Shown here: one piece after another, positions 43,455 through 52,888 of the stretch | How positions within the stretch are numbered: the first letter of the stretch is position 1 | Layout of the letters: each line of letters starts with the position of its first letter | Assembly (NCBI GenBank): GCA_030549205.1 | Contig: JAUKTV010000017.1 | Location: forward strand, 372,001-436,000 | Source: Apiosordaria backusii | Lineage: Eukaryota > Ascomycota > Sordariomycetes > Sordariales > Lasiosphaeriaceae | Direction of reading: 5' to 3' | Length of the DNA stretch: 64,000 nt | Translations under genes and position numbers: made by a program | The notes under the pieces: generated by a model | The model's input: the letters and a program-made list of their open reading frames with translations, nothing else | Databases searched by the model: none | Told to the model about the DNA's origin: nothing

Positions 43455-44877
43455 CTAGTCCGAGTCACTCTCATCTTCAGATATCACATCAGCCTTGCGT
43501 TTGGCCGCGCCCTTTCCCCTCGCCTTCTTTGGTTTGTCCTCTTCGTCACTATCCTCGCTTGCCCCGTCATCCTCACTGGACTCACTAGACTCACCAGCAT
43601 CACTCTCCTCATCACTGTCCTCGCTCTCCTCGTCATCACCTTTGTCATCCTTCCCCTCGTCATCATCCCCGCTGATACTAGGCTCCTCGAAGCTCTTTAC
43701 AGGAGCGCCCCGCCTCGAACGTCGGCCACCGTCGGCCACACCAAAAGTTTGATCCCACTCCTTGACGGCATCCAGATCAGCCATCAGCTCCCGCTGCATC
43801 TTGATTTCTTTGGCCCTGGCCTCTGAAAAGCGGCCAGTCATGCCGATCTCTGCAAGCATCTCCTTCAGCCGGTTGATCTTCGCTTTCGGCGTTGTATCCC
43901 CGCGCTTCTTGAACTCAAAGGCCCAAACCTTGCGAACACCACATTTGAGAAGCTGCGCCTGGAGTTGTTTGATAAGAGCTTCGTCTGACGAGACATCGGC
44001 GGTCGCTGATTTGGTCTTGCGTCCTGCTGCAGTCTTGGGTGCTGCGGAGCCCTTGCCCTTGCGCTTTGTTGGCGGTCCATCATCAATGACGGAGGAAAGC
44101 GAACTCGAGGAGTCATTGCCGTCATCTGTTGCGATAACAACAGGCCTGGGCTTTTCGGCTGCCTTGGGCTTGGCTGGTGCTTTTTGCTTCTTCTTCGGCG
44201 GCTCGTCGATCACCTCAGACAACTCGCTTTCCTCGTCACTATCCGGAATCTTGTCGATACTCTCTGGCACATCATTAAGTTCAGAGAGCTCGCTCGAATC
44301 ATCCTTGGCGGTGACTGCCGGGTCGCTCTTGGCAGGTTCGGGTTCCTTGGCGCTATCGTCGCCAGCTTCATCGTCGTCGTCAGAAACTACCCTCCTCTTC
44401 TTTGACGCCGTTGCACTCTTCCGTTTCTTGGTCGGCTGCTCGGAAACATCGCTGGCCTCGTCGAGGTCGCTGTCGGCTAACTCTGGATTGGGGGAGGGGC
44501 TTTTCTTGGCTCGTTTGGCGCGGGCACCGTTCTTTGGCTGCTGCTTCGCCTTTCGTTTCGGAGGTTGCGGGGAGGGTTCAGGCTCGGAATCGGCGTTCTC
44601 AATTGCTTCCTGGAGATGTGAATGTGCGGTTAGCAGTGATTCCGTAGCTCGTCGTGACGGTCTGCAAACTTACCAAAGCGGTTCGGATAATATCCTTGCT
44701 CTTCGCCTTCCACCTGTCTTCTTTCAAGAAGCCCTCATCCAGCCCAAGTTTCTCCTCGACGACTTCGCGGGCGTAGTTGACCGAAAGTTTGTCGCGGTCA
44801 GGGCCATTGTAGATTTGCTCGACGACGCTGGCGAGTTCAGCCGCAATTGCCTTGTCTGTCACCTTTTTTGGTCCCAT
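43455..44877 (-). CDS. HIRIP3-like histone chaperone / transcriptional regulator
   Basis: Predicted 452 aa from minus-strand exons 44877-44674 and 44609-43455; the 64-nt intron has a CTAAC branch. Residues 1-68 form a helical N-terminal domain (ELASVVEQIYNGPDRDKLSVNYAREVVEEKLGLDE split over helices, then DRWKAKSKDIIRTAL) of the DEK-C-like type found in HIRIP3 relatives. Residues about 70-260 are disordered, with alternating acidic and basic Ser-rich patches. The block LKCGVRKVWAFEFKK...KINRLKEMLAEIGMTGRFSEARAKEIKMQREL matches the conserved HIRIP3 C-terminal helical region. The C-terminus is acidic (EDSDEESDAGESSESSEDD) and ends in SEDESDSD, suitable for histone H2A/H2B contact. Lys-rich clusters give nuclear signals. 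Expected role: nuclear chromatin factor. The acidic tail follows a CHZ-like position, but the CHZ motif was not confirmed. Confidence 0.83.
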
Positions 44878-45255
44878 GTTGCCAATTGAATGATACGTAC
44901 AAAAAGTAAGTGATGATTGCGCCGATGCGCTTAAAAAATGACGAATGGTTCGTAACGCGTCGAACCCAAGACGCGACTTGGGACGGGGCTTTGCATGGTG
45001 GGGAGACAAGTCTAGGATCAAGGCGCCACTTTGGAGCCGGGGTCCAAGCGCCTTGGCTCTGCCCCGCCTTCCAGGTTGTTTTTGGGCATCAGACCAATCT
45101 TGCATCAACGACATCGACATCAAACTTATGCACTTGACAACACAACAGGCACAGATGGTCTCAGAATTCTTGATGATAATTACCGAAGCATCATAGTTCT
45201 TTTATGCTCAAATCCCCCGAGCCTCGTGGTTTTGCCGACAACACATCAGGGCACC
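44878..45255. other. Intergenic, no gene seen
   Basis: Promoter region of the leftward HIRIP3-like gene and 3' region of the small leftward candidate gene. No further feature. Confidence 0.45.
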
Positions 45256-45480
45256 TCAGATATCCCACACCACGCTCTTCTCGTCCTCCTGCGTCGCCTT
45301 CTCATCGTCTTGCTTCTCCACCTTATTTTCTTTCTGCTCCGTACCTCCTTGAGCCATCACTTTAAGGTCGTCGGTGCCTGCGAAAAGAAGACTCGTTGGT
45401 GTAATAGGCATTTTAAGTGTAATCGGAGCGCCTGTATCTAGTAGTTTACCTATGTGGTAGGTTATGCTGTAGCGTACCAT
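45256..45480 (-). CDS. Possible small acidic protein (doubtful)
   Basis: An open frame of 74 codons starts at the ATG at 45480. A better model removes a 76-nt GT-AG intron (donor after CACATAG, acceptor CTTTTCGCAG) and gives about 50 aa, starting MVRYSITYHIGTDDLK and ending in a Lys/Glu/Asp-rich tail SVVWDI. The acceptor has a good pyrimidine tract. No domain, signal peptide or membrane helix. It may be only the 3' end of a gene whose 5' exons lie to the right. Not recognised. Confidence 0.33.
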   Translation of the reverse strand: MVRYSITYHIGKLLDTGAPITLKMPITPTSLLFAGTDDLKVMAQGGTEQKENKVEKQDDEKATQEDEKSVVWDI

Positions 45481-46317
45481 TTCTTTTTTCCACAAGGTGA
45501 GAGGGAACGCCTTCTGAGAACGATGGACTTACTCGTAAGTATGGGAGAGGAGTCATGAAAACAGACCAAATCAAAGACCCACGAATATTTTGGCAGACAG
45601 AAGAATATTAGGGAACAACAGCAAGCATAGTGAGATAAGCTGAATACAAGTGCTCTAGAGATGGTCTAAACAGTGTCTACACCTTAATAACATAAGATAC
45701 TACGTGGGTTTTACAGTCGATGCCGTGGTGGCTGGAAATGTTGTGGGATGTTGTGAGGAAATTTGCCAGTTGACAGTAGCAGAGAGTATAATCCTTCTTG
45801 AAAATGAATGTAGGTGATAAAGGTCCTCAGCCCCAAGCTTTAGACACTACACTGTGATATCCTTATCAACTGAGTGCCATTCCGCCCATCGTGGCAATCC
45901 TCCTGGATGCTCTACTCCTAGACATCTTCCTTCCTCCTACCCACCCACCCACAGTTCAGAGCACTTCCCAACGAGCATCCCTCCCTGTAGGTATTGAGCA
46001 ACACACAGGGCAGGTGGCCAAAGCTCATGCGACTCCCGGCCAACCACTGACCTTGTTCTGGGCTTGTGGGATGCGACTTTTCCACGTATCTGCTTTCCCT
46101 CAGATTCATAACCTTCAGCCCTTTTCTGCTACACAACATCTGCTTGAGACGGTTGCGACTGAAGATCTACAAACCTCTGTTACCAACCCTCAAGCCCGTT
46201 TGCGTTATTACCCACATTCGGCTCTACATCGCCTGCCTTCATCTGACAATAAACCTCAGCATTCCTTCCATCCACATACTTCCAGCCAACCGTCGGTCTG
46301 TATTTCCATCACATAAC
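45481..46317. other. Intergenic and 5' leader of the next gene
   Basis: About 840 bp. The C/T-rich right part (45.9-46.3 kb) is open in one frame for 141 codons, but its composition is that of a pyrimidine-rich 5' UTR and it ends just before the next ATG. No other feature was recognised. Confidence 0.45.
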
Positions 46318-46847
46318 ATGGTAAGTGGCGCGCCTCCCGGCCCCAATTCAACCTCGTACTTCGTTACCTCACGTTCCCCAGCTGACTTTCTCCAGGCTGA
46401 ACGCAGGAGGACCCGGAAGACTGGCTCAATACCTACTCCAAGCGAAAAGTCTCAGCTTTTGGTCGACCATGTGAGTTGCCCTCCCCATTACCCAAAACCT
46501 TCGCCCACAGACGACTGACCTCGAATGTCGACATACAGGGCCAGGGCGAGCTTTCCGAGTCTTTTAACGAGCAATTGAACCACAAAATCTCAAAGATGGA
46601 CCGCCTCGCCGATAAGCTAGATCTCATCGCTGCCATGATGAGCTTCCAGCCCGGCCAGCACACAGAGGCTTGGAACGACAACGTGGTCGAGTTCCTGAAG
46701 GAGACCAAGGGCTGTGCCGCGTTGGTGCAGAAACAGAAGGAGGAGGCCCATTACAACATGGTTTTGGGTTTGGTGGTGGCTTTTGTGGCGTTGGGTGGTC
46801 TTCTCCTGCTTGGGGGCTACTACTTTGTTCGGGAGCTTTTGTATTAG
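46318..46847 (+). CDS. Tail-anchored small membrane protein
   Basis: Predicted 128 aa from exons 46318-46320 (the ATG alone), 46396-46470 and 46539-46847. The introns are 75 nt (donor GTAAGT, acceptor CTCCAG) and 68 nt (donor GTGAGT, acceptor ATACAG). The product starts M-AERRRTRKTG, has a possible phosphorylatable Ser/Thr-Pro stretch (GSIPTPSEKSQ), then an amphipathic helix (SFNEQLNHKISKMDRLADKLDLIAAMM) and ends in a hydrophobic helix (LGLVVAFVALGGLLLLGGYYFV) followed by RELLY. This suggests a cytosolic domain anchored by its C-terminus. No family was recognised. The first intron begins immediately after the start codon, as in the gene at 42481. Other acceptor choices for the first intron (CCCCAG at 46381) lead to a different, featureless frame. 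Confidence 0.72.
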
Positions 46848-47374
46848 GGATTGGAGGTGGAGTTAAGATTGCTAAGATTGAGGGACCCAGTTGGGCAGCA
46901 AAACAATGACAACAAGGCCACGAAGAAGGTTCATGGCCGAGGACACTGTATTTGGATGTTCCCAGAGGTGCTGGGATGGTGTTTCGGTGTTAGGGCGGTT
47001 GGCATCCCATACCTTAGGTACTCTATTATCTATACGTAGCCTTCCTCTACCTACCCAGCCACAGCTGTGAACTGAACGTGCAACCCGAGACACAGGCCCC
47101 CTTCTCCACCTTATCAGTCTGAAATCATATTGTCAGCTTCCTTTTGTGCGAGAGAAGAGAAGGCTTATTGGGGCTTTGTATAACAAGTGCCAGGGTTAGG
47201 GTAATGCAGGACCCCCTGAGCTTTGTTTTCTTGCCAGTGGCCAAGCGACAAAGAGCTGCACGGACCACCGATCCATTTATCCACAACCACCTTCCTTATC
47301 GATCGTATTCCCCCCATCTTCTGTTGGACAACTCCCTCCTCATTCTTTGACCTTTTCCACCTCACCTTCTTGCC
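46848..47374. other. Intergenic, no gene seen
   Basis: 527 bp between two rightward genes; the right end is a C/T-rich leader of the glycosylasparaginase gene. Confidence 0.45.
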
Positions 47375-48490
47375 ATGGCGCGTCGGCATAGCTCCTGTGC
47401 CTCTGCGGTGCTCTCGATTTTTGCCCTTTTCGCTGCTTCAACGTGTGTTTCTGCGAGTCGAAGTCCAGGGTTCCCGTTTGTGATCAACACTTGGGGCGGC
47501 GCCTTCACAGCAGCAACTGACGCAGCATACCTGGCCCTTATCGCGAACAAAAACACCTCCGCGTTGGATGCAGTTGAGATTGGGTGCGCGGCATGCGAGA
47601 AGAATCAATGCGATACCACTGTCGGATATGGAGGGTCACCGGATGAGTCCTGCGAGACCACTCTCGATGCCATGATCATGGACGGAATTTCGATGAAGAC
47701 GGGCGCTGTCGCCGGTCTTCGGAGGATCAAGGATGCAATTGGTGTTGCGCGTGCTGTATTGGAGTACACGAGGCATTCACTTCTTGTGGGGGACTTGGCT
47801 ACCCAGTTTGCGGTTGAGAATGGGTTCAAGGAGCAGGATTTGACGACGGAGGCAAGCAAGGAGAAGTGCGAGGCTTGGAAGCGGGCCAATTGCCAGTCGA
47901 ATTATAGGCTGAATGTTGTGCCTGATCCGAGCACTTCCTGTGGACCTTATACGCCTTTGCCAGGGATTGACCAGCAGACCGTGGTGAGATCAGTGATGGA
48001 GGATGAAGGTGCTGTTTCGCACGACACCATTTCTATGGTTGTCATTCATGAGTCTGGAGTCATGGCGGCCGGGACATCAACCAATGGAGCTTCGCACAAG
48101 GTACCCGGGAGAGTTGGAGATGGACCCATTGTTGGCAGCGGGTCTTACGTTGATGGAGATGTCGGGGGGTGTGGAGCTACTGGTGATGGGGATATCATGA
48201 TGCGTTTCTTGCCATGCTACCAGGCTGTTGAGAACCTGAGACAAGGAATGAGTCCACAAGATGCAGCTGAGGATACTGTTGCCAGAATGCTGCGCAAGTA
48301 CCCCAACATGTCGAGCGGGATCGTTGTGGTCAACAACAAGGGGGAGCATGGTGGTGCGGGTTCAGGTTGGACTTTTACCTATTCGTTTCGGGGTGGTGGT
48401 ATGGAGTCTACCGAAGTTATATCGGTGCCTCCATTACCCAGGAGACTGGAGGAGCGCAGGAACTCTTACAACATGCCTGAAGAGATCTGA
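47375..48490 (+). CDS. N4-(beta-N-acetylglucosaminyl)-L-asparaginase (glycosylasparaginase)
   Basis: Intronless, 371 aa. It cleaves the GlcNAc-Asn bond in glycoprotein breakdown; the enzyme is an N-terminal nucleophile (Ntn) hydrolase. Residues 1-26 are a signal peptide (AVLSIFALFAASTCVSA), as expected for a vacuolar or secreted hydrolase. Landmarks: VINTWGGAFTAATDAAY, DAVEIGCAACE, CDTTVGYGGSPDE, TLDAMIMDG, GAVAGLRRIKDAIGVARAVLEYT, and the autoproteolysis site HDT with Thr218 (216-218), followed by ISMVVIHESGVMAAGTSTNG. Glycine-rich binding loops follow (GRVGDGPIVGSGSYVDGDVGGCGATGDGD). Human and bacterial enzymes usually read HDTIGM; here the residue after Ile is Ser. Length fits the family (about 330-370 aa). 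Confidence 0.93.
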   Translation: MARRHSSCASAVLSIFALFAASTCVSASRSPGFPFVINTWGGAFTAATDAAYLALIANKNTSALDAVEIGCAACEKNQCDTTVGYGGSPDESCETTLDAMIMDGISMKTGAVAGLRRIKDAIGVARAVLEYTRHSLLVGDLATQFAVENGFKEQDLTTEASKEKCEAWKRANCQSNYRLNVVPDPSTSCGPYTPLPGIDQQTVVRSVMEDEGAVSHDTISMVVIHESGVMAAGTSTNGASHKVPGRVGDGPIVGSGSYVDGDVGGCGATGDGDIMMRFLPCYQAVENLRQGMSPQDAAEDTVARMLRKYPNMSSGIVVVNNKGEHGGAGSGWTFTYSFRGGGMESTEVISVPPLPRRLEERRNSYNMPEEI

Positions 48491-48989
48491 TCATGGAAGC
48501 ATGGCCTGAAGAAGATAAGCATTGCTGGAACCCTAACCCATCCGTCTGCTTAGCTCGGATGGTCGGAATCACTTACAGAGGTGGGCCAGACGCTGCGTGC
48601 CCCATCCAATGTCCGGGGGATGAACCCCTGTGGATCTCGCTTGTCGCCGTTGGGCCAATTAGCGCACCCCACATTCTCCAGACTAATCCCAAACGGTCGA
48701 CTTTAATCTCACAGAGGGCGTTGGTTTCTGGTTCCTGACACCAGCGGCGCGTGTCCTGATTTTTTCTCCCACCAGCCCAACGACGAAACCTTCTGTTTTC
48801 ATCGTCGCTTCTGGCCGCCCAAGCTGGTAACCATCTGCCGCCATGTTGGCTTGACATTCGCTTCATTCTTGACCATGATACCTACAAACACGCTCCTTTG
48901 ACCATCACTTACACACAGTACATACTTCGTACATTATACATACCTACTTACAAACCATATCACGTTCCTTTCAAACAACATCAGTCATT
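48491..48989. other. Intergenic, no gene seen
   Basis: 499 bp between two rightward genes. The right end has repeated TACATAC-like steps (48.90-48.96 kb) in the leader of the next gene. Confidence 0.45.
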
Positions 48990-49781
48990 ATGATGCGCCA
49001 GGTCTTTCATTTCACTTCTCTTCTTGTCGCCGCCGCCACAACAGCGCGCGCGGCCAAAGGAACTGTCTGGGCGACACCACACGAGAGTTATTCTTCTTCA
49101 GTCGGAGTTTTGGGTTGCAAGGTGGACACGAATCGGATCGCCTACTGGCCCGGCTCGGTTGACTGCAACAACATTTGCATTTCGCTCAGTTATGAGGGGA
49201 GGAAAGTCAAGCTCTTGCGCATCGATCAGAGCGAGGGCGCATACGACGTCAGCTACGACGCATGGAACTATCTTTACTCTGGATACCCGGCCACAGAGAA
49301 GCCGACAGCTGGTGGCGCGACGCCAATGGAATTCGAGGAGTTGGCGGCATCTGAGTGCGCCGAGCTGATTCACACTCCGGACGGGAAACTTCCTCTCAGC
49401 GCCGCAAACAGCATGAATTTCCTTGCCAGCTGCCTTGAAAAGGACACTTGGGTCGGCAAGAATCACATTCTTTACAACATTTTGGATCCCATCTGCTCTT
49501 GGGGACACGACGAGTCCTGCGATCTCGACTGGCCAGCAGCAAACCAGGCGAATTGCCCCAATGGACTGGGAACGCCAGTTGCTTTGACCAGTGCGCCCGT
49601 TTACAACATTCAGTACACGACTGGCAAGAAGGTCCTGGCGTCGACGGGCCAGGTGGTGGCAGTCAGCCAGGCGGCTCATACCCAAATGCAACAGAACCTC
49701 GCTGGGATACTGAAAGGCTCCGGTGGAAGTATGACAGTAACATTGAGCTTGCTCACGTTCTGGATTCTTTGCAGGATATGA
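48990..49781 (+). CDS. Secreted GPI-anchored protein of a conserved fungal family
   Basis: Intronless, 263 aa. Signal peptide at residues 1-22 (FHFTSLLVAAATTARA). The mature part begins with KGTVWATPHESYSSSVGVLGCKVDTNRIAYWPGSVDCNNICISLSY (given here only as landmarks: WPGSVDCNNIC is the core), a pattern seen in many filamentous ascomycete secreted proteins with a DPBB-like N-terminal half. Seven or more Cys in the mature part suit disulfides. The C-terminus has a small-residue site (GSGGS) followed by a hydrophobic end (MTVTLSLLTFWILC), the layout of a GPI-anchoring signal. Probable location is the outer plasma membrane or cell wall. No reaction is known. It is not related to the DPBB gene at 16256 beyond possible fold similarity. 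Confidence 0.78.
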   Translation: MMRQVFHFTSLLVAAATTARAAKGTVWATPHESYSSSVGVLGCKVDTNRIAYWPGSVDCNNICISLSYEGRKVKLLRIDQSEGAYDVSYDAWNYLYSGYPATEKPTAGGATPMEFEELAASECAELIHTPDGKLPLSAANSMNFLASCLEKDTWVGKNHILYNILDPICSWGHDESCDLDWPAANQANCPNGLGTPVALTSAPVYNIQYTTGKKVLASTGQVVAVSQAAHTQMQQNLAGILKGSGGSMTVTLSLLTFWILCRI

Positions 49782-50429
49782 GATTCTGAGTCAGGATTGG
49801 AAGAAGCTGATGAGTTATGGTCAGGAGGATGATTGTTGTTTTTTTGGATACCCCCAGCACGCACCGCAATATATTTGATTTTCAACGCTATCTTGAATTT
49901 CCCATCGCTGTTGGATGGGATTGGACTGAACCCTTCCGATCTGTGCCACACCTTTTGCTAACCGATGTCTGATAGGATCTACCTAGGCAGTGTCTTTATT
50001 GGGTCAGATACGCGAGCTGAAGCCATCATGCAGCCACAGCTCTAAAGCCGACAATAGTCATTAAACAAACTCAGAAAAATATAGCGTAAGACTGAAGGAG
50101 ATCAAAAAGCGGGCAAGACGAAATCAGTGGCAAACCTATCCTTTCCTAAACATGTTCTAGGCATCCGGTGCAGGATATCCCAACGATTCGCTGTCGTCGG
50201 CCTGAGTCACCAATACACCGGACGGGAAGGAATTAGGCCAGACGCCTCTCCTTATCACGCATTGCTTCGGGCCAACCAAGTCTGCTGCGGCTGAAAAAAA
50301 CAGGGAACCCAACTGAAGTCTAGACCACGGCCAGCAACATTTGGGGGAGCGTGACACGAAAACCTATAAAGGCGGGAGCCGGCATGTTGCACTACTGCAG
50401 ACTTCTGAACAATTATCGCCAAGCACACC
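49782..50429. other. Intergenic with promoter of the metalloprotease-like gene
   Basis: 648 bp between two rightward genes. One TATA box near the right end; otherwise no feature. Confidence 0.45.
50365..50370 (+). promoter_or_regulatory. TATA box of the metalloprotease-like gene
   Basis: TATAAA lies 65 bp upstream of the ATG at 50430, giving a 5' UTR of about 30 nt if transcription starts at the usual distance. Confidence 0.5.
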
Positions 50430-52340
50430 ATGTTCAAACACCGTTCCCTGGCCTTGATTGGCCTTCTCGGTCTCTTTATAGCTTGGATCGTCATTGGATC
50501 TGTTAGCGAACGTGAAAAGCCGGTTGAAACTACGGTTCGCTCTCAACCTCCCGCCAGCGTCAAGATTGGTCGCCCATCCAAGCCTGTCCATATCAGCGTT
50601 GGAAAGACTGGCTCGGCTATCCACCTGCCCCTGGATTTGTCCTTCACTCGAGTAGGGAAGAATTATGCCAACAAGAACCTCACCTACTCAATTGGTATCA
50701 GGCCCGTGCAGATCGAGTATGTTGACCCAGCCGTCGTTGCTACCGGGGAGGTTGTGGCGAGTGAAGTATCTCAGAAAGAAATGATCCACCTTGAGGATGC
50801 AACTGCTGGGAGCTCTTATGAATTGTCGGTTGAGGTAGCCCCACAGCAAAGCAGCAATGGCACTCTTGACATTAGGACCATTGGCAAAGACCTGGTATAC
50901 CTGACAATCGTGCCTGTGGTTGGGAAAGAGAAGGAGAAGGCAAATGTAGCAGTTCAGTTCACAGAGCCTGCAGAGTACTGGTATGTCACCCTGCGTTTCG
51001 TTACATATCAGGTACTAACCAGAGATAGGGACAACTGGCTCCTCGATCTCTACCAGCGCAACAAGACAATTCCCACCATCCCCATTCCAGACCCCTCTGA
51101 CCTCAACAAGACATGTAACTGTCCGGACTACCCCGACGACCCCACCCCCGTCTTTTTCAACGCCCCCAACCCAACAACCCCCCGTCTCTTGCCCACTCCA
51201 ATTGGCGGACCCCCCCGTCGCGAGAAGGAAACTTACGAAGTCAACCTCCGCGTCCGGTGGGAAGACCGCTCCACCTCACCCGCGACGTTCCCACCCATGG
51301 CCGGCGCCACCGTCTGGGTCTACATCCAAGACATGACGGACGACACCCGCACCACCTACGGCGTCACCTCCCTCACCCTCTCCTCCTCCGGCCGCGCCAC
51401 CAAAAGAATCACACTCCCTTCCGACCAGTACATCACTTTGGTGTCTGTCGCTTTCAACAACGCCAAGCTCCAATTCCGAGGCGCAACCCACATCGGCCGC
51501 ACAGGCGGGATAGAGTACCCCCTCCCGTACAAAATCTCCCCCACCAACGAGCTAACAGTCGACGCCATCATCCCCAACAGCTTCGGCCCGGAGCTGGTTA
51601 GGTTGTGGAATGAATTCAATGCCATTTACCGCACGGCTGACCAGCAAGTGGGAGCGTGGGATATTCCCAAGTTGGGGATTCACTATCCCAGAGATTGGTC
51701 ACGGTACTACCAGGGGCAAAACAAGATTGATATCTGGGGCAGTGCGGGTGCCCAGAGCGCGGATCACTTTGCTCATGAGTTGGGTCATCACTTCATGTAC
51801 TCCATCGCCGGCGGCATCCCTGGCCGCGGGGGAGCACACACGATCTGCGGTGGCTCACCTGTCGAGCGCGGGTTGGCCTTTTCTGAAGGATGGGCCACTG
51901 CCTTCGCGGCAAGTCTCCTCGGCCGACAGGTCATCGGTGGTTGGGACTACGGGACCTACAGCTGCGCAACGGATAGGGATACCATGGAGACGAGCGAGGG
52001 ACGTGTCGCGGCGGGGCTGATGGATTTGCTTGACGGGGGCACGGTGAGGGAGTGCAATAATGGGGATACAAACCTGGGGAGGGACGGGGTGTGCGATGGG
52101 ACGGTGGGCGGGGAGCTGTTCACGCCTAGGATTGTGTTTAGGGATTCGATTGCGAGGACGGTGGATAGCGGGGTGAGGGCTTGGTGGACGAGGGTGATTG
52201 GGAACTATGCGGATAGGAATGGATTTGGGAGGGCGAGGGAGGCGATGGAGTATAATTACTATCCGCAGGAGTGTTTGTTTAGGCTGAGGGGGGTTTGTAT
52301 ACGGATTGCGGTGTTTAATAGGTTTCGGTTGTCGCTGTAG
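50430..52340 (+). CDS. Membrane-anchored putative HExxH zinc metalloprotease
   Basis: The frame is open for 636 codons, but 50981-51028 is a typical 48-nt intron (donor GTATGT, branch TACTAAC, acceptor ATAG) that is a multiple of three and has no stop. The spliced product is 620 aa. Residues 8-27 are a hydrophobic signal anchor (ALIGLLGLFIAWIVIGSV). Residues 30-180 are beta-rich. About 230-360 contain two Ig- or transthyretin-like segments (NLRVRWEDR...GATVWVYIQDMTDDTRTTYGVTS). The catalytic region has DHFAHELGHHFMY (His433, Glu434, His437) and, about 33 residues later, AFSEGWATAFAA with Glu470, the HExxH...E arrangement of gluzincins. Nearby Cys pairs suggest extracellular folding. I do not recognise a named peptidase family; proteins with HELGHH...SEGWA are known from bacteria, so transfer is possible but unproven. 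G+C-rich C-terminal codon use differs from the N-terminal part. Confidence 0.8.
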   Translation: MFKHRSLALIGLLGLFIAWIVIGSVSEREKPVETTVRSQPPASVKIGRPSKPVHISVGKTGSAIHLPLDLSFTRVGKNYANKNLTYSIGIRPVQIEYVDPAVVATGEVVASEVSQKEMIHLEDATAGSSYELSVEVAPQQSSNGTLDIRTIGKDLVYLTIVPVVGKEKEKANVAVQFTEPAEYWYVTLRFVTYQVLTRDRDNWLLDLYQRNKTIPTIPIPDPSDLNKTCNCPDYPDDPTPVFFNAPNPTTPRLLPTPIGGPPRREKETYEVNLRVRWEDRSTSPATFPPMAGATVWVYIQDMTDDTRTTYGVTSLTLSSSGRATKRITLPSDQYITLVSVAFNNAKLQFRGATHIGRTGGIEYPLPYKISPTNELTVDAIIPNSFGPELVRLWNEFNAIYRTADQQVGAWDIPKLGIHYPRDWSRYYQGQNKIDIWGSAGAQSADHFAHELGHHFMYSIAGGIPGRGGAHTICGGSPVERGLAFSEGWATAFAASLLGRQVIGGWDYGTYSCATDRDTMETSEGRVAAGLMDLLDGGTVRECNNGDTNLGRDGVCDGTVGGELFTPRIVFRDSIARTVDSGVRAWWTRVIGNYADRNGFGRAREAMEYNYYPQECLFRLRGVCIRIAVFNRFRLSL

Positions 52341-52888
52341 GGGAGTTGTGGAGATCTCGGGATCTTGCCCGAGTCTAAACTCAAAAGAAGGTAGATTGAG
52401 GAAGTGTATGCAAGTGATATCGAAAAGGGAAATCTGAGACAATGAATTGATTCCCAATTTTGTGACAAGTCAGAAACCGGAACACGACGGATCATGGCAG
52501 GTCATGACACCTGCCAACCCAACTCTAACAAGCGTGCGGTTCGACCTTTCGGGGATGCAGTGTAACTAATTTTCCATGTCGTTTGCTACCAGTCGAAATG
52601 CACCATGTCACACCTAGCTACAGATGGGATGGCATGATTCGCTTTTCGGATGATTGTGTTTGTTTGTGTTGCATTGGGAACGCCTCTGTGGCGTGCAGTA
52701 GGGTGCTGCTCTGCGTTCCCGTCTTTTCCATAAATGGGCAATGGAGGAGGTGGAAAACTGCATAAGAATTTTACAGGTCTCCTCCCCCTCAGGCCGCCGC
52801 CGCCGCCCTCCCCACCTTCTGTCTTCCGCCCGACTGCACCTGAATACCGTCGAAGTGTAAGTTGCGACTACGACTAACACCGCGAAAG
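52341..52888. other. Intergenic, no gene seen
   Basis: 548 bp between two rightward genes; no feature apart from a short CGCCGC repeat at about 52796-52808. Confidence 0.45.

Noticed and set aside
43762..44889. Open frame of 375 codons on the plus strand opposite the HIRIP3-like gene
   Set aside because: It is the antisense of Ser/Glu/Lys-rich coding sequence, gives a Ser/Leu-rich product without a domain, and ignores the well-supported minus-strand exons.
45891..46316. Open frame of 141 codons just upstream of the small tail-anchored protein gene
   Set aside because: Pyrimidine-rich leader composition, no features, and it ends right before the real ATG; most likely 5' UTR sequence.
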